Below are positions 5,762 through 14,191 of a DNA stretch of 16,752 nt, in pieces. This DNA comes from an uncultured Clostridia bacterium. Lineage in GTDB: Bacteria; Bacillota; Clostridia; Oscillospirales; Oscillospiraceae. Location: NCBI GenBank assembly GCA_947177115.1, contig CAMWTG010000021.1, positions 1-16,752 on the forward strand, read 5' to 3'. The notes under the pieces are model-generated. The model was not told the origin of the DNA and searched no databases. It was given only the letters and a program-made list of their open reading frames with translations. Positions within the stretch are counted from its first letter, which is position 1. Every line of letters starts with the position of its first letter. Both the position numbers and the translations under genes were made by a program.

Positions 5762-8700
5762 GAGAACGGATCTAAAGAAAATTCTTGTCATCGGCTCCGG
5801 CCCCATCGTCATTGGCCAAGCCGCCGAGTTCGACTACGCCGGCACCCAGGCCTGTCTTGCCCTCCGGGAGGAGGGCTATGAGGTGATCCTTGCCAACTCC
5901 AACCCCGCCACCATCATGACCGACACCACTATCGCGGACAAGGTCTACATGGAGCCTCTGACGGTGGAGTATCTGGCGAAGATCCTCCGTTTCGAGCGTC
6001 CGGACGCTATCGTCCCCGGCATCGGGGGCCAGACGGGGCTGAACCTCGCCATGGAACTGCAAAAGCAGGGCATCCTGGCCGAATGCGGCGTGGAGCTGCT
6101 GGGCACCAGCTATGAGAGCATCCAGAAGGCCGAGGACCGGGAGCTGTTCAAGGAGCTGTGCCTGGGCCTCGGCGAACCGGTGGTCCCCTCCGAGATCACC
6201 CATTCTGTAGAGGAGGCCGTCCGGGCGGCGGAGGAGATCGGCTACCCCGTTATTCTCCGCCCCGCCTTCACCCTTGGGGGCACCGGCGGCGGCTTTGCCG
6301 GAAACGAGGACGAGCTGCGGGAGATGATGAAGCACGCCCTGGAGCTGTCCCCGGTCCGCCAAGTGCTTCTTGAGAAGAGCATCAAGGGCTACAAGGAGAT
6401 CGAATATGAGGTCATGCGGGACGCCAACGACACCGCCATCACCGTCTGCAACATGGAGAACATCGACCCGGTAGGCATCCACACCGGCGACTCCATCGTG
6501 GTGGCCCCCAGCCAGACCCTGACCAACAAGGAGTACCACCTTCTCCGTGACAGCGCCCTGCGTCTCATCCGCGCACTGAAGATCGAGGGCGGGTGCAACG
6601 TCCAGTTCGCTCTGGACCCCCAGTCCTTCCAATACTACGTCATTGAGGTCAACCCCCGCGTCTCTCGCTCTTCCGCTCTCGCCAGCAAGGCCAGCGGCTA
6701 CCCCATCGCCCGGGTTTCCGCGAAAATCTCCGTTGGGATGCACCTGGACGAGATCCAGCTTGCCAATACCCCCGCCTGCTTCGAGCCCGCCCTGGACTAC
6801 GTGGTCACCAAGATGCCCCGGTTCCCCTTCGACAAATTTGGTTCCGCCAATAACCGCCTGTCCACCCAGATGAAAGCTACCGGCGAGGTCATGGCCGTAG
6901 GCCGTACCCTGCAGGAGAGCATCCTCAAAGCCGTCCGCTCCCTGGAAGGCGGCGTAGGCCACATCTACATGGAAAAGTTCAACGACTACACCGAAAAGCA
7001 GCTGCTGGACTACATCCATCTGGGCACCGATGACCGCATCTTCGCCATTGCGGAGCTGATGAGCCGCGGCACCGACCTGGGCCAGATCTGCACGGCGACC
7101 CAGATCGACATGCTGTTTTTGGACAAGATCTGCAACATCGTCCACTACGAAAGCGAGATCAAGGCCCGCCCCTGGGATACCGACATGCTCCGCCGGGCCA
7201 AGCGCCGGGGCTTCTCAGATAAGGCCATCGCCTGGCTGTGGAGCTGCACCGAGCGGGAGGTCTATGAAAAACGGAAGGAAATGGGCCTTTTCCCCGTCTA
7301 CAAGATGATCGATACCTGCGCCGGGGAGTTTGACAGCTACGTGCCCTACTTCTACTCCACCTACGAGAGCGAAAACGAATCCATTGTTTCCGAAAATAAA
7401 AAGATCATCGTTCTGGGCTCCGGCCCCATCCGCATCGGCCAGGGCGTGGAATTCGACTACTCCACCGTCCACGCCGTCCAGACCATCAAGAAAAGCGGCT
7501 ATGACGCTATCATCATCAACAATAATCCCGAAACCGTCTCCACCGACTACACCTGCTCCGACAAGCTCTACTTTGAACCCCTCACCGTGGAGGACGTCAT
7601 GAACATCGTGGAGCTGGAGAAGCCGGAAGGGGTCATTGCCTCCCTGGGCGGCCAGACCGCCATCAATCTGGCCCAGCCTCTCCTGGACCACGGGGTCAAG
7701 ATCATCGGCACAGACTGCGATGCCATCGAACGGGCCGAGGACCGGAAGGTCTTTGAGCAGGTCCTTCATGAGCTGGACATCCCCCAGCCCCGGGGCGAAG
7801 CCGTCACCAACCTGGAGGACGGCGTCCGCGCAGCCAGGGAGATCGGCTACCCGGTGCTGGTGCGGCCCTCCTTCGTCCTGGGCGGCCGGGCCATGGAGAT
7901 CGTAGCCAACGAGGAAATGCTCCGGCACTATCTGAAAACCGCTGTGGAAGTAGACGCGGAGAAACCGGTGCTGGTGGATAAATACATCATCGGTAAGGAA
8001 GTAGAGGTAGACGCCATCTGCGATGGGACGGACGTATTCGTTCCCGGCATCATGGAGCTGGTGGAGCGCACCGGCGTCCACTCCGGCGACTCCGTCAGCG
8101 TCTACCCCACCTTCTCCATCTCCCAGGATGTAAAGGAAGTCATTCTGGACTACACAAAAAAACTGGGCCTGGGCATCGGCATCGTAGGCCTGTATAACAT
8201 CCAATTTATCGTAGACCGGGAGGAAAAGGTCTACATCATTGAAGTCAACCCCCGCTCCTCCCGGACGGTGCCCTTCCTGTCCAAGGCCACCGGCTGGTCT
8301 CTGGCGGACATCGCCACCAAGGTGATCCTGGGCGAGAGCCTCCGGGACCAGGGCATCACCGAACTGTATCCCCCGGAGAAAAAGCGCTGGTACTGCAAGG
8401 TCCCCGTGTTCTCCTTCAGCAAGCTCAGCGGCCTGGACGCCTACCTCTCCCCGGAAATGAAGTCCACCGGCGAGGCCATCGGCTACGATGACCGCCTGCC
8501 CTACGCCCTCTACAAGGCCATGCAGGCCGCCGGGATGAACCTTCAGGACCACGGCACCGTCCTGCTGTCCATCAGCCAGGAGGACCTGGAGGAGGCCCTG
8601 CCTCTGGTCCGCCGCTTCTACCGCATGGGCTTCAATATCGAGGCCACCACTGGCACGGCGGACTTCCTCAAGGAGCACGGCATCCGCACCCGGATCAAGC

Positions 8701-8936
8701 AGGACTACACCGAGGATCCTTCCGACATCACTGAGGCCATGCGCAGCGGCAAGGTGGCCTATCTGGTGAACACCCGGGATCCCAACTCCGCCAAGCATGT
8801 CAACGCCGGCTTCGAAATGCGCCGCCTTGCCATTGAAAACAGTGTCACCACCTTCACTTCCCTGGATACGGTCAGCGCTCTGCTGGACGTTCTGGAGGCC
8901 ATTTCCAGCCGAATCTCCACAATCGATGCAAAGTGA
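5754..8936 (+). CDS. carB: Carbamoyl-phosphate synthase large subunit
   Basis: CarB makes carbamoyl phosphate from bicarbonate, two ATP and ammonia tunnelled from CarA. The 1060 residues match the family length. Each half opens with the preATP-grasp signature (ILVIGSGPIVIGQAAEFDYAG near 10-30; IIVLGSGPIRIGQGVEFDYS near 550-570), followed by an ATP-grasp domain (about 128-335 and 670-860) with glycine-rich GGTGGG or VLGG elements. EVNPR occurs once in each half. The last 130 or so residues form the MGS-like allosteric domain, the site that binds UMP or ornithine in characterised enzymes. A GAGGAGGGG ribosome site lies in the end of carA. Long open frames on the opposite strand are a codon-bias effect. 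Confidence 0.98.
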   Translation: MPKRTDLKKILVIGSGPIVIGQAAEFDYAGTQACLALREEGYEVILANSNPATIMTDTTIADKVYMEPLTVEYLAKILRFERPDAIVPGIGGQTGLNLAMELQKQGILAECGVELLGTSYESIQKAEDRELFKELCLGLGEPVVPSEITHSVEEAVRAAEEIGYPVILRPAFTLGGTGGGFAGNEDELREMMKHALELSPVRQVLLEKSIKGYKEIEYEVMRDANDTAITVCNMENIDPVGIHTGDSIVVAPSQTLTNKEYHLLRDSALRLIRALKIEGGCNVQFALDPQSFQYYVIEVNPRVSRSSALASKASGYPIARVSAKISVGMHLDEIQLANTPACFEPALDYVVTKMPRFPFDKFGSANNRLSTQMKATGEVMAVGRTLQESILKAVRSLEGGVGHIYMEKFNDYTEKQLLDYIHLGTDDRIFAIAELMSRGTDLGQICTATQIDMLFLDKICNIVHYESEIKARPWDTDMLRRAKRRGFSDKAIAWLWSCTEREVYEKRKEMGLFPVYKMIDTCAGEFDSYVPYFYSTYESENESIVSENKKIIVLGSGPIRIGQGVEFDYSTVHAVQTIKKSGYDAIIINNNPETVSTDYTCSDKLYFEPLTVEDVMNIVELEKPEGVIASLGGQTAINLAQPLLDHGVKIIGTDCDAIERAEDRKVFEQVLHELDIPQPRGEAVTNLEDGVRAAREIGYPVLVRPSFVLGGRAMEIVANEEMLRHYLKTAVEVDAEKPVLVDKYIIGKEVEVDAICDGTDVFVPGIMELVERTGVHSGDSVSVYPTFSISQDVKEVILDYTKKLGLGIGIVGLYNIQFIVDREEKVYIIEVNPRSSRTVPFLSKATGWSLADIATKVILGESLRDQGITELYPPEKKRWYCKVPVFSFSKLSGLDAYLSPEMKSTGEAIGYDDRLPYALYKAMQAAGMNLQDHGTVLLSISQEDLEEALPLVRRFYRMGFNIEATTGTADFLKEHGIRTRIKQDYTEDPSDITEAMRSGKVAYLVNTRDPNSAKHVNAGFEMRRLAIENSVTTFTSLDTVSALLDVLEAISSRISTIDAK

Positions 8937-9054
8937 CAAAAACTTCTCTTCGATTTTAGACTTTTGTAACAATCTATGCTGGTTTTGTTAACAACCTTAG
9001 GGTATTCTTATACTTGCAAGTGACAAGACTTCTTTTTCATCTGATCCTCCAAAC

Positions 9055-9097
9055 CATAGAAAAACTCCGGAAACATAGTTTCCGGAGTTTTTCTATG
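9055..9097. terminator. Bidirectional terminator, 20-bp perfect inverted repeat
   Basis: Arms 9055-9074 and 9078-9097 are perfectly complementary over 20 bp around a three-base ATA loop. The core ACTCCGGAAAC/GTTTCCGGAGT is flanked by five A on the left and five T on the right, so each strand shows a hairpin ending in a T run. It lies between two converging units and should stop both. Confidence 0.85.
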
Positions 9098-9167
9098 TGT
9101 CAAAAAAGATACTGCGCCCTTTGCGGCCATGGAAAGAATAGCCCGGACTGTGGTGCCAGTTATAGAA

Positions 9168-9251
9168 ACCGAGCTTTTCTTTTTGCACAGTTTCCACCAC
9201 CAGCTTCTTGAATTCTGGTGTGTATTTCTTGTTCGGAATCCCTTTGGGTAT
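9168..9251 (-). pseudogene. Remnant of an IS3-family transposase orfA
   Basis: Minus-strand codons 9251-9168 read IPKGIPNKKYTPEFKKLVVE then TVQKEKLG. This resembles the helix-turn-helix N-terminus of IS3-type OrfA proteins as I recall them (KGIPNK.YTPEFK..VVE). The first codon is ATA where such genes start with ATG, and GGGGTG lies a few bases upstream. After about 28 codons the resemblance ends and no transposase body follows. The fragment lies in the convergent gap after the surface-protein gene. The call rests on memory of the family, not on a search. Confidence 0.5.
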
Positions 9252-9336
9252 AATAAAATCACCCCACTTGTTATTCAGTATACCATACTGTCTAACAAAT
9301 GGGGTGCAGTTCAAGAACCCTCAGCTCTTAAAGGTT

Positions 9337-11916
9337 TTATCTGTTTTGCACGAAATTCATAAGCATCTGCGCTGCCTGGCCGCGAGTCGCCAATCCCTGA
9401 GGCGCTAACTGGCCGTTGCCGTAGCCGTTGATAATGCCTTGTTCCACAGCCCACCGCAGGGCCTCCAGAGCATAGCCGCTGCTCTCGCCCGCATCGGCAA
9501 AGTGCAGTTCCTTGCTGGTAGCGGCGGGACTGCCGGAGTACCGCCAGAGCATGACCGCCAGCTGCTCACGGGTGATAGGGTCATCGGGGCCGAACATTCC
9601 GTTTCCATAACCGCCCACGATCCTCTGACTTGCGGCCCAGCGGACGGCCTCGGCGTACCAAGCTTCGCCTGCCACATCGGAGAAGTCCATCAGATAATTC
9701 ACCATAGGCCCGCCCTCTTTGTTAAAGAGGATCTGAGCAAGCTGGGCGCGGGAGAGGGTCTCGTTCGGCCCAAACCGGCCATCGCTGTGGCCGCTCATCA
9801 GGCCCTGCTCATTCACAAACCGTACCGCGTCATAGTACCAGGCGTCCTCGGCTATATCGGTAAAGGAGTTCGTCCAGGGTGCTTCCGGCACTTCGACCGG
9901 AACAAAGGCGGCTTCCACCTTGACCGTCCCCGCCGGCATGGTAAAGGTGTACTTGCCGTTCCCTTTTTCCGTCAGGGGTACGGGCTTGCCGCCGCTGGTG
10001 ACGCTGAGATTGTCCAGACGGCAGCCGTCCTCCGGGGTAACGGTAATGGTCACAGTGTCGCCCCGCGCCGCGTTGGCCGGGCTGACGCTCACTTTCCCGT
10101 GGGTAGCTGCAGCCGGTGTTGTAACAGAGTACGTGGTGTGGGTATCGTACCAACTGTTACCGTTGTTTCCGCCGATCCCGCCGCTGCTGGAGTTATTCTG
10201 GAAATTCGCCGTAACGGTAACAGCCTGGGCTGGCATGATAAAGGTGGTCGTGGCGCTGCTGGCATTAGCCAAGGTCACGCCGCCCTCGCCCACCGTCCAG
10301 CCGGTAAACTGCTGGCCGCTGGGGACCGTTGCTGTAATGGTAACGGTTGCGCCCTCCGCATAACTCCCGCCGCCTGTGCCGCCGTTGACTGTCACAAGGT
10401 ATTGGGTAGGTGGCAAGGTGGAAGATGTGAGCGCATTGAGCGTAATGGCCGCCTCGGCCTGGGTGTAGTTGGTATCCGCAGCCTTGACCGCTTTGATTTG
10501 AATTTCGCCGGTGCCGGTTACAGTTACCGTTCCGCTTCCGTCCACCGTTGCGGGGCCGCTGACGATCTCCCAGGTGACAGCCCCGCCGCCGGAGCCGCCG
10601 GAAACGGTCAGAGTGAAGCTGTCGCCGTTATAGATGGCTGCCGGTGCGCCGGTAATAGAGAGAGCGGCCTGCGTAGCCTTGTCAATCGTGAACGTACCGT
10701 TCGCAGTGCCGGTGTAGTTGCCTGTGCCGGTCACGGTTACATTGGCGGTGCCAATATTGACATTGTTCGTATAGCTGACTGTATAATCAGTTCCCTCCCT
10801 CAGCATCGTACCGTTCAGGGTAACGGTTACAGGCGGTTCAATCGCCTGTCCGGTGTAGGAGTAAGAGCCAGATACCGTCACAGCCGCACCTCTCAAATTC
10901 CCCCGGGTCACGGTCAGAGTGGCGGCGCTGCTTTCCGCACGCCCCACCTCATTACTTATAATACACCGATACCGCCAGCCATTCATGCTCATGTCCGCTG
11001 CAGCTATGGTATAGGTGCTGGCAGTCGCGCCGGAAATATCACTCCAATTTCTGCCGCCGTCTATGCTTACCTGCCATTGATAAGTGGGGACTGGTTCGCC
11101 GCTGGCAGCTACAGTAAACACCGCCGCTTCCCCTGCCGTAACAGTTTTGTCTTGGGGCGGTGCTGTAAAATCGAGAGCGACACGGGTACCGTTGACCACA
11201 GCGTTTTGAATCTTGATAGAGACGCAGCCATTGCCGCCAATGATATGGCCGCCTTTGGCCTGAATTGTACCGCCAGTAATTGTCACCATTGTGCGGAAAT
11301 TGTTGTTGGAACTACCACCGCCAATTCCAGCAGCAGCATTGCCGCCGGTAGCCTCCACTACCCCTCCTTCAATCACGATAGCCCCAACATTAGTGGTGTT
11401 AGCGCCGCCGCCGATGCCTGCGCCATATGTGCTGCCTTCGGCCGTCACTGTGCCGCCTGTGATCCTGATGGTGTTTGTGCCACCGTTACCATATCCGCCG
11501 CTACCCCCGCCGATGCCTGCAGCACCTTGGCCTCCTGTTGCGTTGATCGTTCCGCCATTGATGGTGATATTACCGCCTGATTCGTTCTCATTGCCGCCAA
11601 TACCGGCATGCCAGTTATCACCTGTGGCCTTCAGCGTACCCGATCCATTAATCGTCAAGGATGCGTCTTTGGGAACATGGATTCCTTTGCTGGCCGTCAA
11701 TGTTCCGCTGGCCAACTGCAAAGTGACAGTCCCGGACACCACAATTCGATCGCTGATGGTAACATCTCCAGCGACAATATATGTGTTGCCGTCTGTCCAG
11801 GCTGTGGTGCCGCTGTCCACTGTCACCTCCGGCGCCTCGGCCAGCGCGGGCGTGGGCAGCATCCCCAGCACCAGCGCGGCGGTCAGCACCCACGCAAAAA
11901 ATTTTTTCCTTTTCAT
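9337..11916 (-). CDS. Secreted S-layer-homology (SLH) multidomain surface protein
   Basis: The 859-residue protein starts with a Sec signal peptide (KRKKFF, hydrophobic 7-20, likely cut after ALA at 24-26). Residues about 45-245 form a glycine-rich repeat region with AGIGG motifs roughly every 30 residues, probably a beta-helix. An Ig-like domain follows at 251-337 (YQWQVSIDGGRNW..YRCIISN), then a YTG/MBG-like module at 345-413 and a Big-like module at 417-495. Two InlB-B-repeat-like modules lie at 505-573 and 595-673, separated by a Ser/Gly/Asn linker. Three SLH repeats close it (about 685-735, 745-796, 806-856), which should bind a secondary wall polymer. AGGAGG lies 8 nt before the start. 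It follows the sensor kinase gene by only 14 nt, so I infer co-transcription. No enzyme domain was seen; adhesin or S-layer-associated protein is the best guess. Confidence 0.9.
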   Translation of the reverse strand: MKRKKFFAWVLTAALVLGMLPTPALAEAPEVTVDSGTTAWTDGNTYIVAGDVTISDRIVVSGTVTLQLASGTLTASKGIHVPKDASLTINGSGTLKATGDNWHAGIGGNENESGGNITINGGTINATGGQGAAGIGGGSGGYGNGGTNTIRITGGTVTAEGSTYGAGIGGGANTTNVGAIVIEGGVVEATGGNAAAGIGGGSSNNNFRTMVTITGGTIQAKGGHIIGGNGCVSIKIQNAVVNGTRVALDFTAPPQDKTVTAGEAAVFTVAASGEPVPTYQWQVSIDGGRNWSDISGATASTYTIAAADMSMNGWRYRCIISNEVGRAESSAATLTVTRGNLRGAAVTVSGSYSYTGQAIEPPVTVTLNGTMLREGTDYTVSYTNNVNIGTANVTVTGTGNYTGTANGTFTIDKATQAALSITGAPAAIYNGDSFTLTVSGGSGGGAVTWEIVSGPATVDGSGTVTVTGTGEIQIKAVKAADTNYTQAEAAITLNALTSSTLPPTQYLVTVNGGTGGGSYAEGATVTITATVPSGQQFTGWTVGEGGVTLANASSATTTFIMPAQAVTVTANFQNNSSSGGIGGNNGNSWYDTHTTYSVTTPAAATHGKVSVSPANAARGDTVTITVTPEDGCRLDNLSVTSGGKPVPLTEKGNGKYTFTMPAGTVKVEAAFVPVEVPEAPWTNSFTDIAEDAWYYDAVRFVNEQGLMSGHSDGRFGPNETLSRAQLAQILFNKEGGPMVNYLMDFSDVAGEAWYAEAVRWAASQRIVGGYGNGMFGPDDPITREQLAVMLWRYSGSPAATSKELHFADAGESSGYALEALRWAVEQGIINGYGNGQLAPQGLATRGQAAQMLMNFVQNR
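11230..11607 (-). repeat. Approximately 30-residue glycine-rich repeats in the SLH protein
   Basis: AGIGG recurs at residues 104, 133, 166 and 196, and a degenerate HIIGGNG occurs at 224. Intervals are 28-33 residues, so about 90 bp in DNA. Each unit pairs the motif with a strand like ITINGGTINATGG, RITGGTVTAEG, VIEGGVVEATGG or VTITGGTIQAKGG. The pattern suggests stacked turns of a beta-helix. Confidence 0.75.
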
Positions 11917-11930
11917 GTTGTGATCCTCCT

Positions 11931-13316
11931 TTATTGTTTTTCCGCCTTGGGCGGCTGCTCCGATGGCTCTGTGTCTCCCGGCGGCATACACAGCGTCACC
12001 CGTGCGGTAAATTCTCCGTCCTTACGCTGAAATTGTGCGCTGCCGCCGTACTTGGCGGCGATCTCCGTCACGCTGCGCAGGCCCACGCCGACCCGGCTCT
12101 TTTTCTTCCCGGAGGGGAAAGCCCTCCATCCGGTAAAACCCTCTGTATCCGGGCCCGCCCGGCAGGAATTGACCACCCGCAGCAGCACCATATGCTCCAC
12201 CGACTGGAGCTCCACTGCGATCCGCCGCTCCTCCTCCGGGAGCCGCCGGACGGCCTCCACCGCGTTCTCCAGGCAGTTGCCCAGCAGCACCGTCATGTCA
12301 ATGTGCGCGATTCCATGCCCTTCCCGCAGATTGATTTGGCAGTCCATAGGGATGTGTTCCTCGCCGGTCTGGGCCAGATAGTAGCCCAGTACGCTGTCCA
12401 CCGCCGGGTCGCCGCTGAAATTCTGCCGCTCCAGCTGTTCATACACCTTGCCGTATTCTTTCAGGTACGCGGTCACCTCTTCCGTCCTCCCCTGGGCGTT
12501 CAGTGTTCCCAGCGTATGAAAATGGTGGCGCAGGTCGTGGCGCAGCCGCCGTACGCTCTCCATACGGCTGATAATAATTTGATACTGCGTCTGATAATCG
12601 GCCAGCTGCCGGGCGATCTCGCCCTGCCGGCGCACTGCCCCGATCTCCTGGAAATAGATATAGTAGGCGATCATATCGGTCGCCATCAGCGAACCGAGGG
12701 TGATGGTCGCCTCCGGCTGGCGCTCATAGGCGGGAAGATAGGTCACAATGGAAAACAGCAGGAACATCACACATAGGTACCCTAAGCCCCGATACGTCTG
12801 CCTGTCTCCCAAAATAGGAAGATTTTTTCGCAGGATCCGGCGCAGAAAGCCCCATACCAGCGGATAGGTCAGGGCGGTCGCCGCCAAAAGGCACAGGTCG
12901 AAGGTCAGGCTCCCCGCATCAGCGCTGATCTCCGTGAGATAGCGCTCCCCTAAAATCAGGGCGGCAAACAGGTTGCTCAGCGTATTGAGCATCGCTGCAT
13001 AATGGAGCATGATAATTGCCACCAGCATTTTTCGCACCGCCGGAGCCCGGACCGCCGCGGCCCAGCAGGAGAGATAGACTGCCAGCACCGCCGCCAGACT
13101 GATGTCCCGCGCGGCAATATTCCGCTGCCCGTCCACGCTGGCAGCGGCGCTGATCACCGCCAGTCCCACGCCTGCCAGAAGCAGATACGTCAAGGAAAAC
13201 AAGCACCCGGTTTTCCGCTGTATCCGCAGTTCCCCGTCCTCAAAGGGGCTCAGCATCAGCATCGCTATAGGGATGGTCTGGATCCAGCGCATGAGTAGAA
13301 AAAGCGGTTCGATCAC
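11931..13316 (-). CDS. GHKL sensor histidine kinase (AgrC/LytS-like)
   Basis: The 461-residue membrane kinase has about six hydrophobic segments in its first 225 residues, then a cytosolic helix leading to the phosphoacceptor motif RHDLRHHFHTL with His260. The GHKL ATPase domain shows the N box LLGNCLENAVEA (344-355) and a G box GVGLRSV (410-416). Such kinases usually sense peptides or membrane stress and phosphorylate LytTR regulators. The start is GTG 13316 with GGAGG in the 3' end of the regulator gene; it overlaps that gene's stop by 4 nt (GTGA). The SLH gene begins 14 nt after its stop, with its AGGAGG in the gap. A Pro/Glu-rich C-terminal tail follows the catalytic domain. Confidence 0.93.
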   Translation of the reverse strand: MIEPLFLLMRWIQTIPIAMLMLSPFEDGELRIQRKTGCLFSLTYLLLAGVGLAVISAAASVDGQRNIAARDISLAAVLAVYLSCWAAAVRAPAVRKMLVAIIMLHYAAMLNTLSNLFAALILGERYLTEISADAGSLTFDLCLLAATALTYPLVWGFLRRILRKNLPILGDRQTYRGLGYLCVMFLLFSIVTYLPAYERQPEATITLGSLMATDMIAYYIYFQEIGAVRRQGEIARQLADYQTQYQIIISRMESVRRLRHDLRHHFHTLGTLNAQGRTEEVTAYLKEYGKVYEQLERQNFSGDPAVDSVLGYYLAQTGEEHIPMDCQINLREGHGIAHIDMTVLLGNCLENAVEAVRRLPEEERRIAVELQSVEHMVLLRVVNSCRAGPDTEGFTGWRAFPSGKKKSRVGVGLRSVTEIAAKYGGSAQFQRKDGEFTARVTLCMPPGDTEPSEQPPKAEKQ

Positions 13317-14053
13317 AGCCCCCCTCCTTTCATCCGGTCTAACCGGCGGAACAGGAAGTCGCTGTAACGGTTCTGCACATTCAGCCGTTCCCTGCGGCTG
13401 ACCGGAAGCTGTTCGCCGTTTTTCAGACAGCAGGTGTCAAAATCAATGCTCTGCACATGACCGAGATTGACGATGCAGCCCCGGCTGATCAGCAGAAAAT
13501 CCGGCTCGTCAGAAAGCCGTACCTCCACTTCCCGGAACCGGCAGGGCAGCCACGCGGCGCTCCGTCCCGTGATGTGTATTTCCACGCCCCGGCTTTTGCT
13601 GATGATCCTGTTGATTTCCGCCAAGGGAAATTGCGCCGTCCCGTCCTGGACGGGCAATTCCAGCATCTTGACCGTGCTTCCCGGACGCGGGGGCAATCGC
13701 TCCAAAAGCGCGCGGGCCGCCTCTACGGTCACAGGCTTGACGATGTAGTGCAGAGCGTTTAGCTCAAAGGCATCCACGGCAAAGTCCCGGCTGGTGGTCA
13801 GAAAGGCCAGCGGCAGATCGGGCCGGAGCGAACGAAGCCGCCGCCCCGTTTCTATACCGCTCATGCCCTCCATGTAAACATCCAAAACCACCAGGGAAGG
13901 GGCCGCTTCATTTTCCACCGCATCTATCAACGCTTCGCCGGAACAATAGACTTTCGTCATGCAGCTGACGGACAATTCCGCCGCCGCTTTTGTCAGGCAG
14001 AGCTGAAGGACCGATGCTTCCTCCTGTTGGTCATCGCAAATATAAATCAGCAT
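13313..14053 (-). CDS. LytTR-family response regulator (AgrA/LytR-like)
   Basis: The 246-residue regulator has a receiver domain (1-120) with acidic residues Asp7/Asp8, phosphoacceptor Asp58 in VVLDVYM, LTTS at 85-88 and Lys106 in IVKP. The LytTR DNA-binding domain spans about 130-240, with EINRIISKSRGVEIHI and the FLLISRGCIVNLGHVQSI block. It is the first gene of a leftward operon with the kinase and the SLH protein. GAGG (14066-14063) lies 9 nt before the start. Direct repeats of the LytTR-binding layout sit directly upstream of its promoter, so autoregulation is likely. By position it should control the SLH gene and perhaps the divergent surface-protein gene. Confidence 0.94.
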   Translation of the reverse strand: MLIYICDDQQEEASVLQLCLTKAAAELSVSCMTKVYCSGEALIDAVENEAAPSLVVLDVYMEGMSGIETGRRLRSLRPDLPLAFLTTSRDFAVDAFELNALHYIVKPVTVEAARALLERLPPRPGSTVKMLELPVQDGTAQFPLAEINRIISKSRGVEIHITGRSAAWLPCRFREVEVRLSDEPDFLLISRGCIVNLGHVQSIDFDTCCLKNGEQLPVSRRERLNVQNRYSDFLFRRLDRMKGGGL

Positions 14054-14094
14054 AGGGTCTTACCTCAAATCGAAATCAAGGTGATCAAAGATTT

Positions 14095-14118
14095 TCATGA
14101 GTGGGAACCCACCCATGA
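14095..14118. repeat. Imperfect 24-bp palindrome in the regulator leader
   Basis: TCATG-A-GTGGG is mirrored by CCCAC-C-CATGA around a central AA, with one mismatched pair. It lies between the regulator promoter and start codon. It could be an operator for a dimeric repressor or an RNA hairpin near the ribosome site. Confidence 0.5.
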
Positions 14119-14119
14119 T

Positions 14120-14135
14120 GGCTTACGCGTAAGCC
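14120..14135. repeat. Perfect 16-bp palindrome GGCTTACGCGTAAGCC
   Basis: The two halves are exact reverse complements with no spacer. It begins 1 bp after the 24-bp palindrome, in the transcribed leader of the regulator operon. A protein-binding site is more likely than a hairpin, because the centre leaves no loop. Confidence 0.55.
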
Positions 14136-14155
14136 GTTATTCCCTGTTCAGTTCC

Positions 14156-14190
14156 TCTATATTTTACCGTATTTTTGCCTTCAACCTCAA
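14156..14190 (-). promoter_or_regulatory. Promoter of the regulator-kinase-SLH operon
   Basis: Two overlapping minus-strand matches fit: TTGAGG (14190-14185), 18 nt, TAAAAT (14166-14161); or TTGAAG (14184-14179), 17 nt, TATAGA (14161-14156). Either gives a leader of roughly 100 nt. The first has its -35 one base from the proximal direct repeat, as in promoters activated by LytTR regulators. Confidence 0.55.
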
Positions 14191-14191
14191 T

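Larger units (their letters stand above)
8937..9336. other. Intergenic region between convergent units
   Basis: This 400-base stretch separates carB from the surface-protein gene, which read toward each other. It holds the long inverted-repeat terminator (9055-9097) and a decayed IS3-type orfA fragment (9168-9251). A 15-bp palindrome CAGTATACCATACTG lies at 9276-9290, upstream of that fragment. I see no intact gene in it. Confidence 0.7.

Noticed and set aside
5772..8972. Long minus-strand ORFs (457 and 585 codons) opposite carB
   Set aside because: They mirror GC-rich carB codons and show no domain. carB is certain on the plus strand.
9008..9040. Ten-codon minus-strand ORF with GGAGG just past the inverted-repeat terminator
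   Set aside because: It is too short to judge, lies downstream of a strong terminator, and has no promoter in view.
9439..11580. 713-codon plus-strand ORF opposite the SLH protein
   Set aside because: It has no recognisable motif, while the minus strand has a signal peptide, repeats and SLH domains. Lack of stops is a composition effect.
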